Shown: positions 1 to 8,232 of the stretch, piece after piece
Layout: each line of letters opens with the position of its first letter
Numbering within the stretch: the first letter of the stretch is position 1
Source of the DNA: Paenarthrobacter nicotinovorans
GTDB lineage: Bacteria > Actinomycetota > Actinomycetes > Actinomycetales > Micrococcaceae
DNA length: 64,000 nucleotides
Direction: 5' to 3'
NCBI RefSeq assembly: GCF_007670255.1
Contig: NZ_SZVS01000005.1
Span: 124,001 to 188,000, forward strand
Translations under genes and position numbers: made by a program
Notes under the pieces: model-generated
Told to the model about the DNA's origin: nothing
The model's database searches: none
The model's input: only the letters and a program-made list of their open reading frames with translations

Positions 1-1454
1 ACGCGCTGTTGTTCGTAGCACGATTCCGTGAGGCGCTGACCCACACGCGAAACCGCACGCAGGCCGTTCTAACCGCGTGGAAGGCGTCCTTCGAACCGAT
101 TCTTGCCTCCGGCGCCACCGTCATCATCGCCCTGCTCTGCCTTCTCTTCTCCGACCTGAATTCCAACAAGGCGCTGGGCCCCGTGGCCGCAGCCGGGATC
201 CTGTGCGCACTCTTCGCTGCGCTCACGCTCCTGCCCGCGCTGATGGCTTTGCTGGGACGCGCCGCCTTCTGGCCCTTCCGGCCCAAGCTGCTGCCCGACG
301 ACGAACGCGAACCTGACATTGTGACCGGACTTGAGGGGCAAAAGGGTCTGTGGCGCGCCACCGGCCGCCTGGTCTCGCGGCGGCCGCGCGTCGTCTGGAT
401 CGCGTCTGTGCTGTTGCTCCTCGTGGCCGCGACGGGTGTCCTGCAACTGAAAGCCAACGGTGTGCCGCAGACCGACGTGATCCTGTCCAAGTCCGACGCC
501 GTGGACGGCCAGGACGCACTGGCGCGCCATTTCGACGCCGGCAGCGGCAGCCCCGCCGTCGTGGTCGCCTCCGAAGGTTCGGCGCAACAGGTCCTGGACA
601 AGGTCAAAGCCGCCGACGGCGTTGGCGACGCCTACCTGCTGGCCGACGGAAGCGTGCCCATTACGGGAGCTCCGGGAACGCCATCCGAACCCGCAGTCCG
701 TGACGGCAAAGTGCTCATCAACGCCACGTTGAACAACGCGGCGGACTCGATCGAGGCCGAAAATGCCGTGAAAGCCCTGCGCGTTGCCGTCAAGGAAGCA
801 GACCCGGGAGCGTTGGTCGGCGGTGTCACTGCCACAGCCCTGGACACCAACACCACCGCACAGCGTGACTTGGTGGTCATCATCCCAATCGTGCTGGTGG
901 TCATCCTCTTTATCCTGATGCTGCTCCTGCGCTCGGTGGTTGCGCCGGTGCTGTTGGTGCTCTCGGTGGTGTTGTCCTACGGCGCGGCCATGGGCGTCTC
1001 CGCCTGGGTGTTCAATGGGATTTTCGGATTCCCGGGAGCTGACGCAACAGTGCCGCTGTTCGGCTTTGTGTTCCTGGTTGCGCTGGGCGTTGACTACAAC
1101 ATCTTCCTCATGAGCCGAGTCCGGGAAGAATCGCTCAAGCACGGGACGCGTCCGGGTATCCTCCGGGGACTTTCCGTAACAGGGGGTGTCATCACCTCGG
1201 CCGGCGTTGTGCTCGCCGCCACGTTCGCTGCGTTGGGCGTCATCCCGATCATGTTCCTCGTGCAGCTGGCGTTCATTGTCGCGTTCGGCGTGCTCCTGGA
1301 CACCGTGCTGGTCCGGTCCTTGCTTGTTCCAGCATTGGCCTACGACATCGACAGCAAGATCTGGTGGCCGGGCAAGCTTGGGCGCGGATCTTCGGCGGAC
1401 CCAGTTGATCCGCGTGGGGAGCGTGAGGAAGAAGCAGCGTCCGTGGGGCGATAG
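1..1454 (+). CDS. MMPL/RND-family transporter, 5' end missing
   Basis: Integral membrane exporter of the MMPL (RND superfamily) type, which uses the proton gradient to move lipids or hydrophobic drugs. The reading frame is open at the left edge (codons from position 3 give A-L-L-F-V-A-R-F-R), matching the conserved end of MMPL helix 4, so only about the C-terminal two thirds is here. Visible are a two-helix hairpin, a cytoplasmic stretch, one helix (V-W-I-A-S-V-L-L-L-L), a periplasmic porter domain, then five C-terminal helices with the second conserved signature G-V-D-Y-N-I-F-L-M-S-R. The tail is charged and soluble. Substrate cannot be told. A long stem-loop follows. Family assignment is firm. 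Confidence 0.9.
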   Translation, partial: ALLFVARFREALTHTRNRTQAVLTAWKASFEPILASGATVIIALLCLLFSDLNSNKALGPVAAAGILCALFAALTLLPALMALLGRAAFWPFRPKLLPDDEREPDIVTGLEGQKGLWRATGRLVSRRPRVVWIASVLLLLVAATGVLQLKANGVPQTDVILSKSDAVDGQDALARHFDAGSGSPAVVVASEGSAQQVLDKVKAADGVGDAYLLADGSVPITGAPGTPSEPAVRDGKVLINATLNNAADSIEAENAVKALRVAVKEADPGALVGGVTATALDTNTTAQRDLVVIIPIVLVVILFILMLLLRSVVAPVLLVLSVVLSYGAAMGVSAWVFNGIFGFPGADATVPLFGFVFLVALGVDYNIFLMSRVREESLKHGTRPGILRGLSVTGGVITSAGVVLAATFAALGVIPIMFLVQLAFIVAFGVLLDTVLVRSLLVPALAYDIDSKIWWPGKLGRGSSADPVDPRGEREEEAASVGR

Positions 1455-1512
1455 ATCGTGCCCGTCCCGTCAATCCATGGCGGGCGTGCGGCACTCAAGC
1501 AGCCGGGTGTCG

Positions 1513-1576
1513 CGCCATTGTCCGGCGGTGGTTCCGTTGGCCGGAAGGCCAACGGAACCCTCCGCCGGCAATGGCG
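1513..1576 (+). terminator. Long stem-loop after the MMPL gene
   Basis: Nearly 30 bp of inverted repeat closing on a GGAA tetraloop (1543-1546), with only small bulges. It starts 58 bases after the MMPL stop and has no T-run after it. Inferred to end or stabilise the transcript. The rest of 1455-1709 shows nothing clear apart from the trxB ribosome binding site. Confidence 0.6.
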
Positions 1577-1709
1577 AATATGAGGACTTCTCTCCAGCCG
1601 TTGCCCGCCTGTGAAAATTGCCAGCGGACGGAGCGATCTTTAGCGCATGGATGTATTCTTCGTGGCAGCGGGTGCGGACGACCCCGACCAGATCAATCCA
1701 GGAGAATCA

Positions 1710-2681
1710 ATGGAACAGCTGATCATCATCGGGTCCGGCCCTGCGGGCTACACGGCAGCAATTTACGCAGCCCGGGCGGGCCTGAACCCCTTGGTCCTGG
1801 CTGGTTCGGTCACGGCCGGCGGAGCCCTCATGAACACCACGGAAGTGGAGAACTTCCCCGGCTTCCCTGAAGGGATCCAAGGCCCTGAGCTGATGGACGG
1901 GCTGCAGGCCCAGGCGGAGAAGTTCGGCGCCCGGATAGTGTTCGACGACGTCACTGAAGTTTCGCTTGCAGGTCACGTCAAGACTGTGGTCACCGGCGGC
2001 GGCGAGAAGCACGAGGCCACGGCGGTCATCCTGGCGACCGGCTCGGCCTATAAGGAACTGGGTTTGCCGGAGGAGAAGAAGCTCAGCGGGCATGGTGTGT
2101 CGTGGTGCGCCACCTGCGACGGATTCTTCTTTCGCGAGCAGGACATCATTGTGGTCGGCGGCGGAGACTCGGCCATGGAGGAAGCGACGTTCCTGACGCG
2201 ATTCGGTAAGTCCGTGACCGTCGTCGTGCGCAAGGGCGAGCTGCGCGCCTCGCGGATCATGGCCCAACGCGCCAAGGACAACCCGAAGATCTCGTTCGCC
2301 TGGAACTCAGCCGTGACCGCCATCCATGGCGATACCAAGGTCACGGGGGTGACCCTTACGGATACCCGCACCGGGGAAACCCGTGAGCAGGCAGCAACGG
2401 GCATCTTCGTGGCCATCGGACACTTGCCGCGGACGGAGCTTGTTGCGGGCCAGGTTGAGCTCGACGCGGAGGGCTACATCAAGGTGGATTCGCCCACCAC
2501 GTGCACCAACCTGTCCGGTGTCTTCGCTTGCGGCGACGCCGTGGACCACCGCTACCGCCAGGCGATCACGGCCGCGGGAACCGGGTGTTCGGCAGCGCTG
2601 GATGCCGAGCGCTACCTCGCAGCCCTGGAAGATGCCGACAGCATTGCCACGGCACTTGTGGAGGAGCCGACGCATTTTTAG
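1710..2681 (+). CDS. trxB: Thioredoxin-disulfide reductase
   Basis: Cytoplasmic FAD flavoenzyme that uses NADPH to reduce thioredoxin. About 323 residues, normal for the low-molecular-weight bacterial type. An N-terminal FAD Rossmann motif (G-S-G-P-A-G, residues 8-13), the redox-active pair in C-A-T-C (Cys133 and Cys136), the NADPH motif G-G-G-D-S-A and the C-terminal FAD motif A-C-G-D-A are all present. The start is the ATG preceded by AGGAGA; an upstream in-frame start at 1647 has no such site. It stands alone here rather than beside trxA. Similar reductases acting on other partners share this fold, but the CATC spacing fits TrxB. Confidence 0.93.
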   Translation: MEQLIIIGSGPAGYTAAIYAARAGLNPLVLAGSVTAGGALMNTTEVENFPGFPEGIQGPELMDGLQAQAEKFGARIVFDDVTEVSLAGHVKTVVTGGGEKHEATAVILATGSAYKELGLPEEKKLSGHGVSWCATCDGFFFREQDIIVVGGGDSAMEEATFLTRFGKSVTVVVRKGELRASRIMAQRAKDNPKISFAWNSAVTAIHGDTKVTGVTLTDTRTGETREQAATGIFVAIGHLPRTELVAGQVELDAEGYIKVDSPTTCTNLSGVFACGDAVDHRYRQAITAAGTGCSAALDAERYLAALEDADSIATALVEEPTHF

Positions 2682-2765
2682 CTTGGCCGAATCAGCGAGG
2701 CTTGTAGACGTCTGCGCGGTGCTGAATCCGATGGACGTAAAGCACGTGCTCTTGAGCTTTCGGTC

Positions 2766-3632
2766 TCAGGCCTTGACTGTGTTCCGCTCCCGATATGCAT
2801 CCGCTGCATAGACGCCCAGGACGCGCACTTCGGTGGTGAAGAACTCCAGTTCCTCCAGCGCGCGGCGCAGACGAGCGTCCTCCGGGTGGCCTTCGACGTC
2901 GGACAGGAACATGGTGGCCGCGAACTCGTCGCCGACCATGTAGCTCTCGAGTCGGGTCATGTTCAGCCCATTGGTAGCGAAGCCGCCCAGTGCCTTGTAC
3001 AGGGCAGAAGGAACGTTGCGGACGCGGAAAACAAAACTGGTGATCGCCGGGCCGGGGAGTTCTTCCTTGGTGGGAAGTTCGCGTTCACGCGCCAGGACAA
3101 CAAAGCGGGTGGTGTTGGTGGGGTTGTCCTCGACGCCGGAGGCAAGGACTTCGAGGCCGTACAACTGGGCCGCCAGCGGCGGAGCGAGCGAGAGCTTGCG
3201 GGGGTCGTTCCAGTCCCGGACTTCCCGTGCCGAACCGGCGGTGTCACCGGCAATGACGGGCTTGAGGCCGGCCTCGCGGATGATGCGGCGGCACTGGCCC
3301 AGGGCATGGATGTGGCTGTGCACCTCCGTGGCCGCTTCGATGGTGCTGCCGGGAACGCCCATTAGGTCGAAGTGGATCGGGAGGAAATACTCCCCGACGA
3401 TCTGAAGATTGGACTGGGGGAGCAGGACATGGATGTCGGCCACCCGCCCGGCGATGGAGTTCTCGATGGGGATCATGGCCAGATCGACATCCCCGTTGGA
3501 GACAAGTTCAAACGCATCCTCAAAGCTGGCGCACGGCACGCTTTCGAGTTCGGGGAACATTTCCTTGCACGCGAGGTCCGAATTGGCTCCGGGCTCACCT
3601 TGGTACGCAATCTTCTGGGCCATACCGCTCAT
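2766..3632 (-). CDS. pheA: Prephenate dehydratase
   Basis: Converts prephenate to phenylpyruvate in phenylalanine synthesis. About 289 residues from the chosen start. The N-terminal catalytic domain begins I-A-Y-Q-G-E-P-G-A-N-S and contains the conserved P-I-E-N-S and the N-T-T-R-F motif just before the regulatory part. A C-terminal ACT domain follows, with the E-S-Y version of the Phe-binding ESRP motif, so feedback inhibition by phenylalanine is expected. There is no chorismate mutase part, as is usual in actinobacteria. The start is unsure: ATG at 3632, ATG at 3623, or GTG at 3701; the last lies against the upstream hairpin and is less likely. Confidence 0.9.
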   Translation of the reverse strand: MSGMAQKIAYQGEPGANSDLACKEMFPELESVPCASFEDAFELVSNGDVDLAMIPIENSIAGRVADIHVLLPQSNLQIVGEYFLPIHFDLMGVPGSTIEAATEVHSHIHALGQCRRIIREAGLKPVIAGDTAGSAREVRDWNDPRKLSLAPPLAAQLYGLEVLASGVEDNPTNTTRFVVLARERELPTKEELPGPAITSFVFRVRNVPSALYKALGGFATNGLNMTRLESYMVGDEFAATMFLSDVEGHPEDARLRRALEELEFFTTEVRVLGVYAADAYRERNTVKA

Positions 3633-3706
3633 GGTTTCACGCCGGGTATACAGCTGCGCAAAAGCGTCCACCGTGTGGCCAACGGGAACCGACGCAGCCA
3701 CCCGCA

Positions 3707-3774
3707 GCCCAAGTAGGGGACAGATAACGTCGCTGTGGAGGCTCAGTGCGACGTTATCTGTCCCCTACTTGGGC
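3707..3774 (-). terminator. Perfect 27-bp inverted repeat, shared-arm family copy 1
   Basis: Arms 3707-3733 and 3748-3774 are perfectly complementary over 27 bp with a 14-base loop. The outer part of the arm (CCAAGTAGGGGACAG) recurs at 50449 and, slightly changed, at 56941; the inner part differs. It lies 11 bases past the aldehyde dehydrogenase stop and upstream of pheA, so it probably acts as a terminator. Confidence 0.7.
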
Positions 3775-3785
3775 GGGGAAGGGGA

Positions 3786-5198
3786 TCAGCCGTTGATGAT
3801 CTGCGGCACTCCCAGGGCTTTGAGGCCTTCGGCGCCGAACTCCAGCCCGTAGCCTGACTGCTTGGCTCCGCCGAACGGGACACGGGGATCCACGGCGCCG
3901 TGTTTGTTGATCCATACCGTTCCGGCCTGGATGCGTGCGGCGACTTCGCGGGCGGCGGCGGGGTCTGAGGACCAGACCGAGGCGCCGAGTCCGACGTCGA
4001 GCGCGTTCGCCTGGGTGACGGCCTCATCAACGGTGCTGTACTTGATGATCGGAAGCGCCGGGCCGAACTGTTCTTCCGCGACGAGCGGGTTGTCGTTGTC
4101 GATGTCGGCCACGAGGGTGGTGGGGTAGAAGTTGCCGGGCTGCTCGGCGTCGGGGTTGCCGCCGAGCAGGATGCGGGCGCCGGAGTCGCGGGCGGCGTCC
4201 ACCAAGCGGGCGACGATGTCGTACTGCTGGCGGTTCTGGAGCGGGCCCAGGACGTTGTTTTCGTCGAGCCCAACACCCATTGGCATCGCCGCTGCAACTG
4301 CTGTGAGCTCTGAGCAGACGGCTTCGTACTGGGACTCGTGGACGTAGAGGCGCTTCAGGGCGGCACACGTCTGGCCGGTGTTGATGAACGCGCCCCAGAA
4401 CAGGCCTTCGGCGATGGCCTTGGGGTCGGAGTCGGGCAGGACGATGCCGGCGTCGTTGCCACCGAGCTCGAGCGTGAGCCGCTTGACGGTGTCCGCGGAG
4501 GAACGGATGATCGCCTTGCCCGTGGCGGTTGAGCCGGTGAACATGACCTTGCCGATCGCGTCATGCGAGGCAAGCGCTTCACCGACGTCACGGCCCCCGG
4601 ACACCACAGTGAGCAGGCCCTCGGGCAGTTCCTGGTTGATGATCGAGATCAGGGCGAGCACGGACAACGGTGTGTACTCGGAGGGCTTGACCACCACGGC
4701 GTTACCCATGCGCAGGGCTGGCGCGATCTGCCAGACGGTGATCATCATGGGCCAGTTCCAAGGACCGATCGCGCCCACGACGCCGATGGGCCGGTAGTGC
4801 AGCTCGGCGCGGGTTTCGCCGTCGTCAACGACCACTTCGGGTTCCAGCGGGGTGCCGGCGGTGGCGCGCAGCCAGGCGGCGCAGGCGCCGACTTCGAAGC
4901 GTGCGTTCGGGCCGTTCAGTGGCTTGCCCTGCTCGCGGGAGAGCAGCTGGGCGAGTTCTTCGGCGGAACGTTCGACGGCGTCGGCTGCTTTCAGAAGCGC
5001 GGCGGACCTGGCGTCGTGGCCCAAGGCCGCCCAGGCTGGCTGGGCTGCGGCGGCCGCATCGATTGCGCGCTGGAGGTCCTCCACGGTGTGGACCGGGGCC
5101 TCGCCAACAGTTTCGCCCGTGGCGGGGTCGAAGATGGTGCGGCTGTTCTGGCCGGGGGCTGCGGTGATCGAGGCCAGCAGGGCGTCGTAAGTCTCCAT
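3786..5198 (-). CDS. NAD(P)-dependent aldehyde dehydrogenase
   Basis: Oxidises an aldehyde to the carboxylic acid. 470 residues, the usual size of the soluble ALDH family. Visible are the N-terminal cofactor-site signature P-W-N-W-P, the nucleotide loop F-T-G-S-T-A-T-G, the general-base Glu in L-E-L-G-G and the nucleophilic Cys in N-T-G-Q-T-C. The ATG at 5198 is preceded by GAGCGGAG and gives the normal family start; the open frame runs about 54 codons further upstream without support. The substrate is unknown: it resembles the succinate-semialdehyde and aryl-aldehyde groups. The divergent neighbour is a LysE-type exporter starting 170 bases away. Confidence 0.88.
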   Translation of the reverse strand: METYDALLASITAAPGQNSRTIFDPATGETVGEAPVHTVEDLQRAIDAAAAAQPAWAALGHDARSAALLKAADAVERSAEELAQLLSREQGKPLNGPNARFEVGACAAWLRATAGTPLEPEVVVDDGETRAELHYRPIGVVGAIGPWNWPMMITVWQIAPALRMGNAVVVKPSEYTPLSVLALISIINQELPEGLLTVVSGGRDVGEALASHDAIGKVMFTGSTATGKAIIRSSADTVKRLTLELGGNDAGIVLPDSDPKAIAEGLFWGAFINTGQTCAALKRLYVHESQYEAVCSELTAVAAAMPMGVGLDENNVLGPLQNRQQYDIVARLVDAARDSGARILLGGNPDAEQPGNFYPTTLVADIDNDNPLVAEEQFGPALPIIKYSTVDEAVTQANALDVGLGASVWSSDPAAAREVAARIQAGTVWINKHGAVDPRVPFGGAKQSGYGLEFGAEGLKALGVPQIING

Positions 5199-5368
5199 TG
5201 GTACTCCGCTCAGGTAGTAAGTCTTCACGGCCGATACGGCGCGCGGCGATGTCTCCAGTGTGGTTGGCGTCACGTGGAGCGGTCTTGTCATTGGACGAAC
5301 AGGCTTTGACGGCAAGCGAACGCTTTCCTGGCTTTCGCTACCTGCCGGTATCCTCCACAATCGATCTT

Positions 5369-6007
5369 GTGACTCTCGCTTCCCTCGCTGCTTTCGCTGG
5401 TCTCTGCCTGGTCCTGTCTGTGACTCCTGGCCCCGACACTTTCCTGGTGCTGCGCATTGCGTTGAACAGACCGTCGGCGGGCATCGCCGCGGCCGCCGGT
5501 TCCGCAGGTGCAGCGATTGTCTGGGCGGCGCTGGTGGGTGTGGGCCTGGCCGCGATCCTGGAGCAGTCCGCGGAGTTGTTCCGCTGGATCAAGATCGCCG
5601 GAGGGTTGTACTTGCTGTACTTGGGGATCTCCTCGTTCATTAAGTCGCGTCGTGCTGCGAAGGCGGGCGCCAGTGGATCCGCGGAAGAGCCTTTGCCCTA
5701 CAACCGGCTTTCTGCGCTTGGCGCCGGGGCTCTGTCCACCCTCCTCAACCCGAAGGTTGGCCTGTTCTACCTGGCGGTGGTCCCGCAGTTCATCCCGCAC
5801 GGCGGCGACACGATGGGCACGTCGTTGATCCTTGGTGTGGTGGTGGCCGTTATCGCCTTCGCCTACCTCTCCATGATCGCCGTCGTGGCCTTCAAGGCAA
5901 TGAGGTGGCTCAAGAAGCCCAAGGTGAGCACCGTCGTCGAACGGACCTCCAGCGGAATCATCGCGGGGCTGGGCTTGGGTGTGGTGGCGTCAGGGGCGAC
6001 GAGCTAG
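5369..6007 (+). CDS. LysE/RhtB-family amino-acid exporter
   Basis: Inner-membrane exporter of amino acids or related metabolites, 212 residues from a GTG start. The family signature near the N terminus (S-V-T-P-G-P-D), the G-G-x-Y-L-x-Y-L-G stretch in helix 3 and the N-P-K-V-G-L-F-Y motif are visible, with about six predicted helices. The open frame extends to 5198, but that part overlaps the promoter region of the divergent aldehyde dehydrogenase and has no family similarity, so the internal GTG was chosen; a TTG a little upstream is also possible. Its stop overlaps the end of the convergent nucleotidyltransferase gene by four bases. Confidence 0.85.
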   Translation: MTLASLAAFAGLCLVLSVTPGPDTFLVLRIALNRPSAGIAAAAGSAGAAIVWAALVGVGLAAILEQSAELFRWIKIAGGLYLLYLGISSFIKSRRAAKAGASGSAEEPLPYNRLSALGAGALSTLLNPKVGLFYLAVVPQFIPHGGDTMGTSLILGVVVAVIAFAYLSMIAVVAFKAMRWLKKPKVSTVVERTSSGIIAGLGLGVVASGATS

Positions 6008-6726
6008 CTCAGCGACAGACGGAGGCGTTCCACGCCCTCGCCACCTTCCGGGAACTGATCCATAAGCTCCGGTTCATTGGCGAGGCGACCCAGCATATCT
6101 GCAAGGTGGTCCCGTTCAGCCGGCTTGTAAGCCACACCGCGAAGGTCGGACGCCCGGATAACAGAGGCCAAAGTGAGGAAATCGTCGATGTGCCGCTGCC
6201 TGCGGGGGTCGTTAATGATGGTCAGTGCTGCGGCCTTACCGATGAGGCTGCCCAGGAGCGTGGGCCGGACCACGCTGCCGGTCGCTGATCCTGCCTGAAC
6301 GGCAACGGTCTCCGAACGGTCGAGCGCTTGCTGGCTGGCTGGTGCAGCAATTGTGGTTCCACCCGTAATTCCGCGTCGCTTCTCGGCACGTTCACCGAGA
6401 TGGCGCGGGATGAGAACGTCAATCATTGCCTCTCCGCGCTTCCAGCGATGTTGATAGCCCTCCAGTGATTCTCCTGAGGACTCGAATCCGAGCCGCACGA
6501 GGAGGGCGGTGAAGTCGTGGAGCATCGTCGGGAAGGCCCGGATGTCCAGGGCCATATCCGCGTCGTTCGTGGCCCGCACGGTCGGAGCTCCTCGTTCCAC
6601 GGCGTGCAGGAAGACGGCTTGGCCGCCGACCAAGACCCAGCCGTCGTGCATGGAGCCATGGATTTCGAAGACCGCTTGCCATGCTTCCTGTTGTTCGAGG
6701 GGCATCGCTGGAAGCTCAATGGGCAT
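6004..6726 (-). CDS. AbiEii-like nucleotidyltransferase, putative toxin of an AbiE-type module
   Basis: 240 residues. An N-terminal nucleotidyltransferase (polymerase beta-like) core is visible: the G-G-Q-A-V loop around residue 31, then R-A-T-N-D-A-D-M-A-L-D, where the D-A-D and later Asp fit the metal-binding acidic residues of AbiEii/MenA-type toxins. Known members of that family transfer nucleotides to tRNA or other targets and block growth. The ATG at 6726 lies inside the end of the upstream HTH gene (11-base overlap in another frame), which implies translational coupling; an open frame to 6879 is disregarded. The second half has no motif I know. The toxin role is inferred from fold and context. 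Confidence 0.72.
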   Translation of the reverse strand: MPIELPAMPLEQQEAWQAVFEIHGSMHDGWVLVGGQAVFLHAVERGAPTVRATNDADMALDIRAFPTMLHDFTALLVRLGFESSGESLEGYQHRWKRGEAMIDVLIPRHLGERAEKRRGITGGTTIAAPASQQALDRSETVAVQAGSATGSVVRPTLLGSLIGKAAALTIINDPRRQRHIDDFLTLASVIRASDLRGVAYKPAERDHLADMLGRLANEPELMDQFPEGGEGVERLRLSLS

Positions 6727-7399
6727 GAATGCTCCCGAGGATTTCACGTGCGGCCTGTTGTTCGCGGACACCTGGCCGCTCCGCGAGGTCTGCCGCCACA
6801 GCAAGCGGTGGAAGTTCGCCCGGGATTTGATCGGCCGCTCTGAGAATGACATTGGATCTCTTGCCGGAGGCAGGTTCAACCAGGAACCAGTCTTTAACGA
6901 CGTCCTTTAGTTCGTCGCGTCGCACGTACGCCTCCAGCTCTGCGTTCGCCAGCAGTCCTGACCGTGGATGGGAAACGCCGGAGACGTAGATTCGTTTGTC
7001 CTCGCGAAGCTCGGCTATGTCTGCCGGGTTGGAGGAGAACTCGAACTTTTCGGCGCGATTGGCGAGCCATGCGGCGAGGAGGTCCTGAGGATCGTGCGAG
7101 TCCTGGAGCCGCCTGATCCGTTCGTTGAGGCGATGCCTCTCGATGGGTGAGAGCTCTAAGTAATCAAGGGGAGAGCGTGGGCTTTCGTCCCAAAAAGATG
7201 ACATGAGCAGCCAGGCGCTTCGTTCGGAAAGAGGTCGGCCGGCAAGCCTCCCAGGGCGGTACTGGGCGGCATCGGCTTCCTCAACTATCCAGCGTCCACC
7301 GACCCGTTGCCCGCGTATGCGTCCGGAATTGACGAGGTGCCGTGCTCGGCTCTCGTTCACATGGAGGCGGTTTGCCAACTCGGAGATGCTGAGCGCCAT
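6716..7399 (-). CDS. Excisionase-type HTH protein, putative antitoxin and autorepressor of the AbiE-like module
   Basis: 227 residues. The first 50 form an excisionase/MerR-like helix-turn-helix (S-I-S-E-L-A-N-R-L, then the G-R-W-I-V wing). The middle is poorly conserved to my eye. The C-terminal part (N-V-I-L-R, then A-A-D-L-A-E-R-P-G-V-R-E) resembles C-terminal regions of proteins that precede AbiEii-like nucleotidyltransferases. It is the first gene of a two-gene operon. No Shine-Dalgarno sequence precedes the ATG, so the message may be leaderless. Two inverted repeats upstream, one 10 bases from the start codon, suggest it represses its own promoter. Antitoxin function is inferred. Confidence 0.68.
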   Translation of the reverse strand: MALSISELANRLHVNESRARHLVNSGRIRGQRVGGRWIVEEADAAQYRPGRLAGRPLSERSAWLLMSSFWDESPRSPLDYLELSPIERHRLNERIRRLQDSHDPQDLLAAWLANRAEKFEFSSNPADIAELREDKRIYVSGVSHPRSGLLANAELEAYVRRDELKDVVKDWFLVEPASGKRSNVILRAADQIPGELPPLAVAADLAERPGVREQQAAREILGSIHAH

Positions 7400-7409
7400 T
7401 TCATAATGG

Positions 7410-7423
7410 TAGCGGTATCGCTA
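7410..7423. promoter_or_regulatory. Proximal operator of the AbiE-like module
   Basis: TAGCG-GTAT-CGCTA, perfect 5-bp arms with a 4-base centre, 10 bases upstream of the HTH gene start. The same core recurs in the distal repeat at 7471-7484; the centres are 61 bp apart, about six helical turns. Confidence 0.62.
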
Positions 7424-7459
7424 TGAATATGTAACGGTTCTTGGCGCAGCTTGTGGACA

Positions 7460-7495
7460 TTTCACATTCATAGCGATCCCGCTATGAATGTGAAA
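7460..7495. promoter_or_regulatory. Distal operator: 16-bp perfect inverted repeat
   Basis: Arms 7460-7475 and 7480-7495 are perfectly complementary over 16 bp around ATCC; the core is TAGCG-N4-CGCTA, as in the proximal site. It lies between the HTH gene and the end of the TetR gene, so it could also act as a terminator for the latter, but the shared core favours protein binding. Confidence 0.62.
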
Positions 7496-7520
7496 TCTCG
7501 CGCGGGACAGGCGGCCGTGC

Positions 7521-8111
7521 TCACGCCGCCAGCAGTGCCAAATAGTTGTCCAGCTGCCCTGCCAGGTCCTGCGAGAAGTGTTCAGCCGGTGACAGTGCCG
7601 CCACAATCTGCGCGCCAAGCATCATGTTGAGCAGGTGATCGGCGACGGCGGCATCCTCCAGTGGGGTGGCGATCTCACCGGCCGCCCGGGCTGCTGCGGC
7701 ATGGGCGGTGATGGTGGCGTGCCACTGGTTCATGGATTCGCTGTGCAGGGCGGCCATGTCGGCGTCGTTGAGTGCCTTTTGCCAGAAGGGGATCACGATG
7801 CGCGCTTCGTTGACGCGTTCCTCGTCCAGCGGAAGGACCTCGGCGCAGAAGGCGCGCAGGGCCGCCAGTCCTGACAACCCTTCCGTCACGACTGCGATGC
7901 GTTGGTTGGTCCGGTTGAATACGTGCCCGAAAGCGGACGTGAGCAGGAGATCCTTCGTAGGGAAGTAGGGCTTGAGGGCGCCGTTTGCGAAGCCTGCCTC
8001 TTCGGCGATTTCCCGCATGGTGGCGCCTTCCATGCCAAGTCTCGCGATGATCCGCCAGGTTGCGTCCACCAGTTCGAGGCGTCGTTGATCGTGGTCGACA
8101 ATCTTTGGCAC
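7521..8111 (-). CDS. TetR-family regulator, probably of the amine oxidase
   Basis: 196 residues. N-terminal TetR helix-turn-helix (A-T-M-R-E-I-A-E-E-A-G-F, ending K-P-Y-F-P-T-K-D) followed by a ligand-binding half resembling the BetI-type C-terminal domain. It is divergent from the amine oxidase gene with 121 bases between, and an AT-rich near-palindrome lies in that gap, so it probably represses amine oxidase transcription and responds to the amine or its aldehyde. That link rests on gene order only. ATG start at 8111. Confidence 0.82.
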   Translation of the reverse strand: MPKIVDHDQRRLELVDATWRIIARLGMEGATMREIAEEAGFANGALKPYFPTKDLLLTSAFGHVFNRTNQRIAVVTEGLSGLAALRAFCAEVLPLDEERVNEARIVIPFWQKALNDADMAALHSESMNQWHATITAHAAAARAAGEIATPLEDAAVADHLLNMMLGAQIVAALSPAEHFSQDLAGQLDNYLALLAA

Positions 8112-8170
8112 GGGGTGGGCTCCTGGGAAAAATGTCGGCGAAAGGTCTTGTGACCCATCTTACGTTTTGG

Positions 8171-8196
8171 TTATTCTCTACAACTATAGAAAATAA
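8171..8196. promoter_or_regulatory. Candidate TetR operator upstream of the amine oxidase gene
   Basis: Ten-base arms TTATTCTCTA and TAGAAAATAA with one mismatch, six bases apart, in an AT-rich pocket within the divergent TetR/amine oxidase gap. Confidence 0.5.
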
Positions 8197-8232
8197 ATCC
8201 TGACCATCACAGGTCCCGGACCAGAGGCAACC

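Noticed and set aside
9..1142. Long minus-strand open frame opposite the MMPL gene
   Set aside because: Composition follows the high-GC third-position pattern of the opposite gene, and the translation has no family features; it is a shadow frame.
3699..3701. GTG at 3701 as the pheA start
   Set aside because: It would add residues with no family similarity and lies six bases from the hairpin arm; ATG 3632 or 3623 is more likely.
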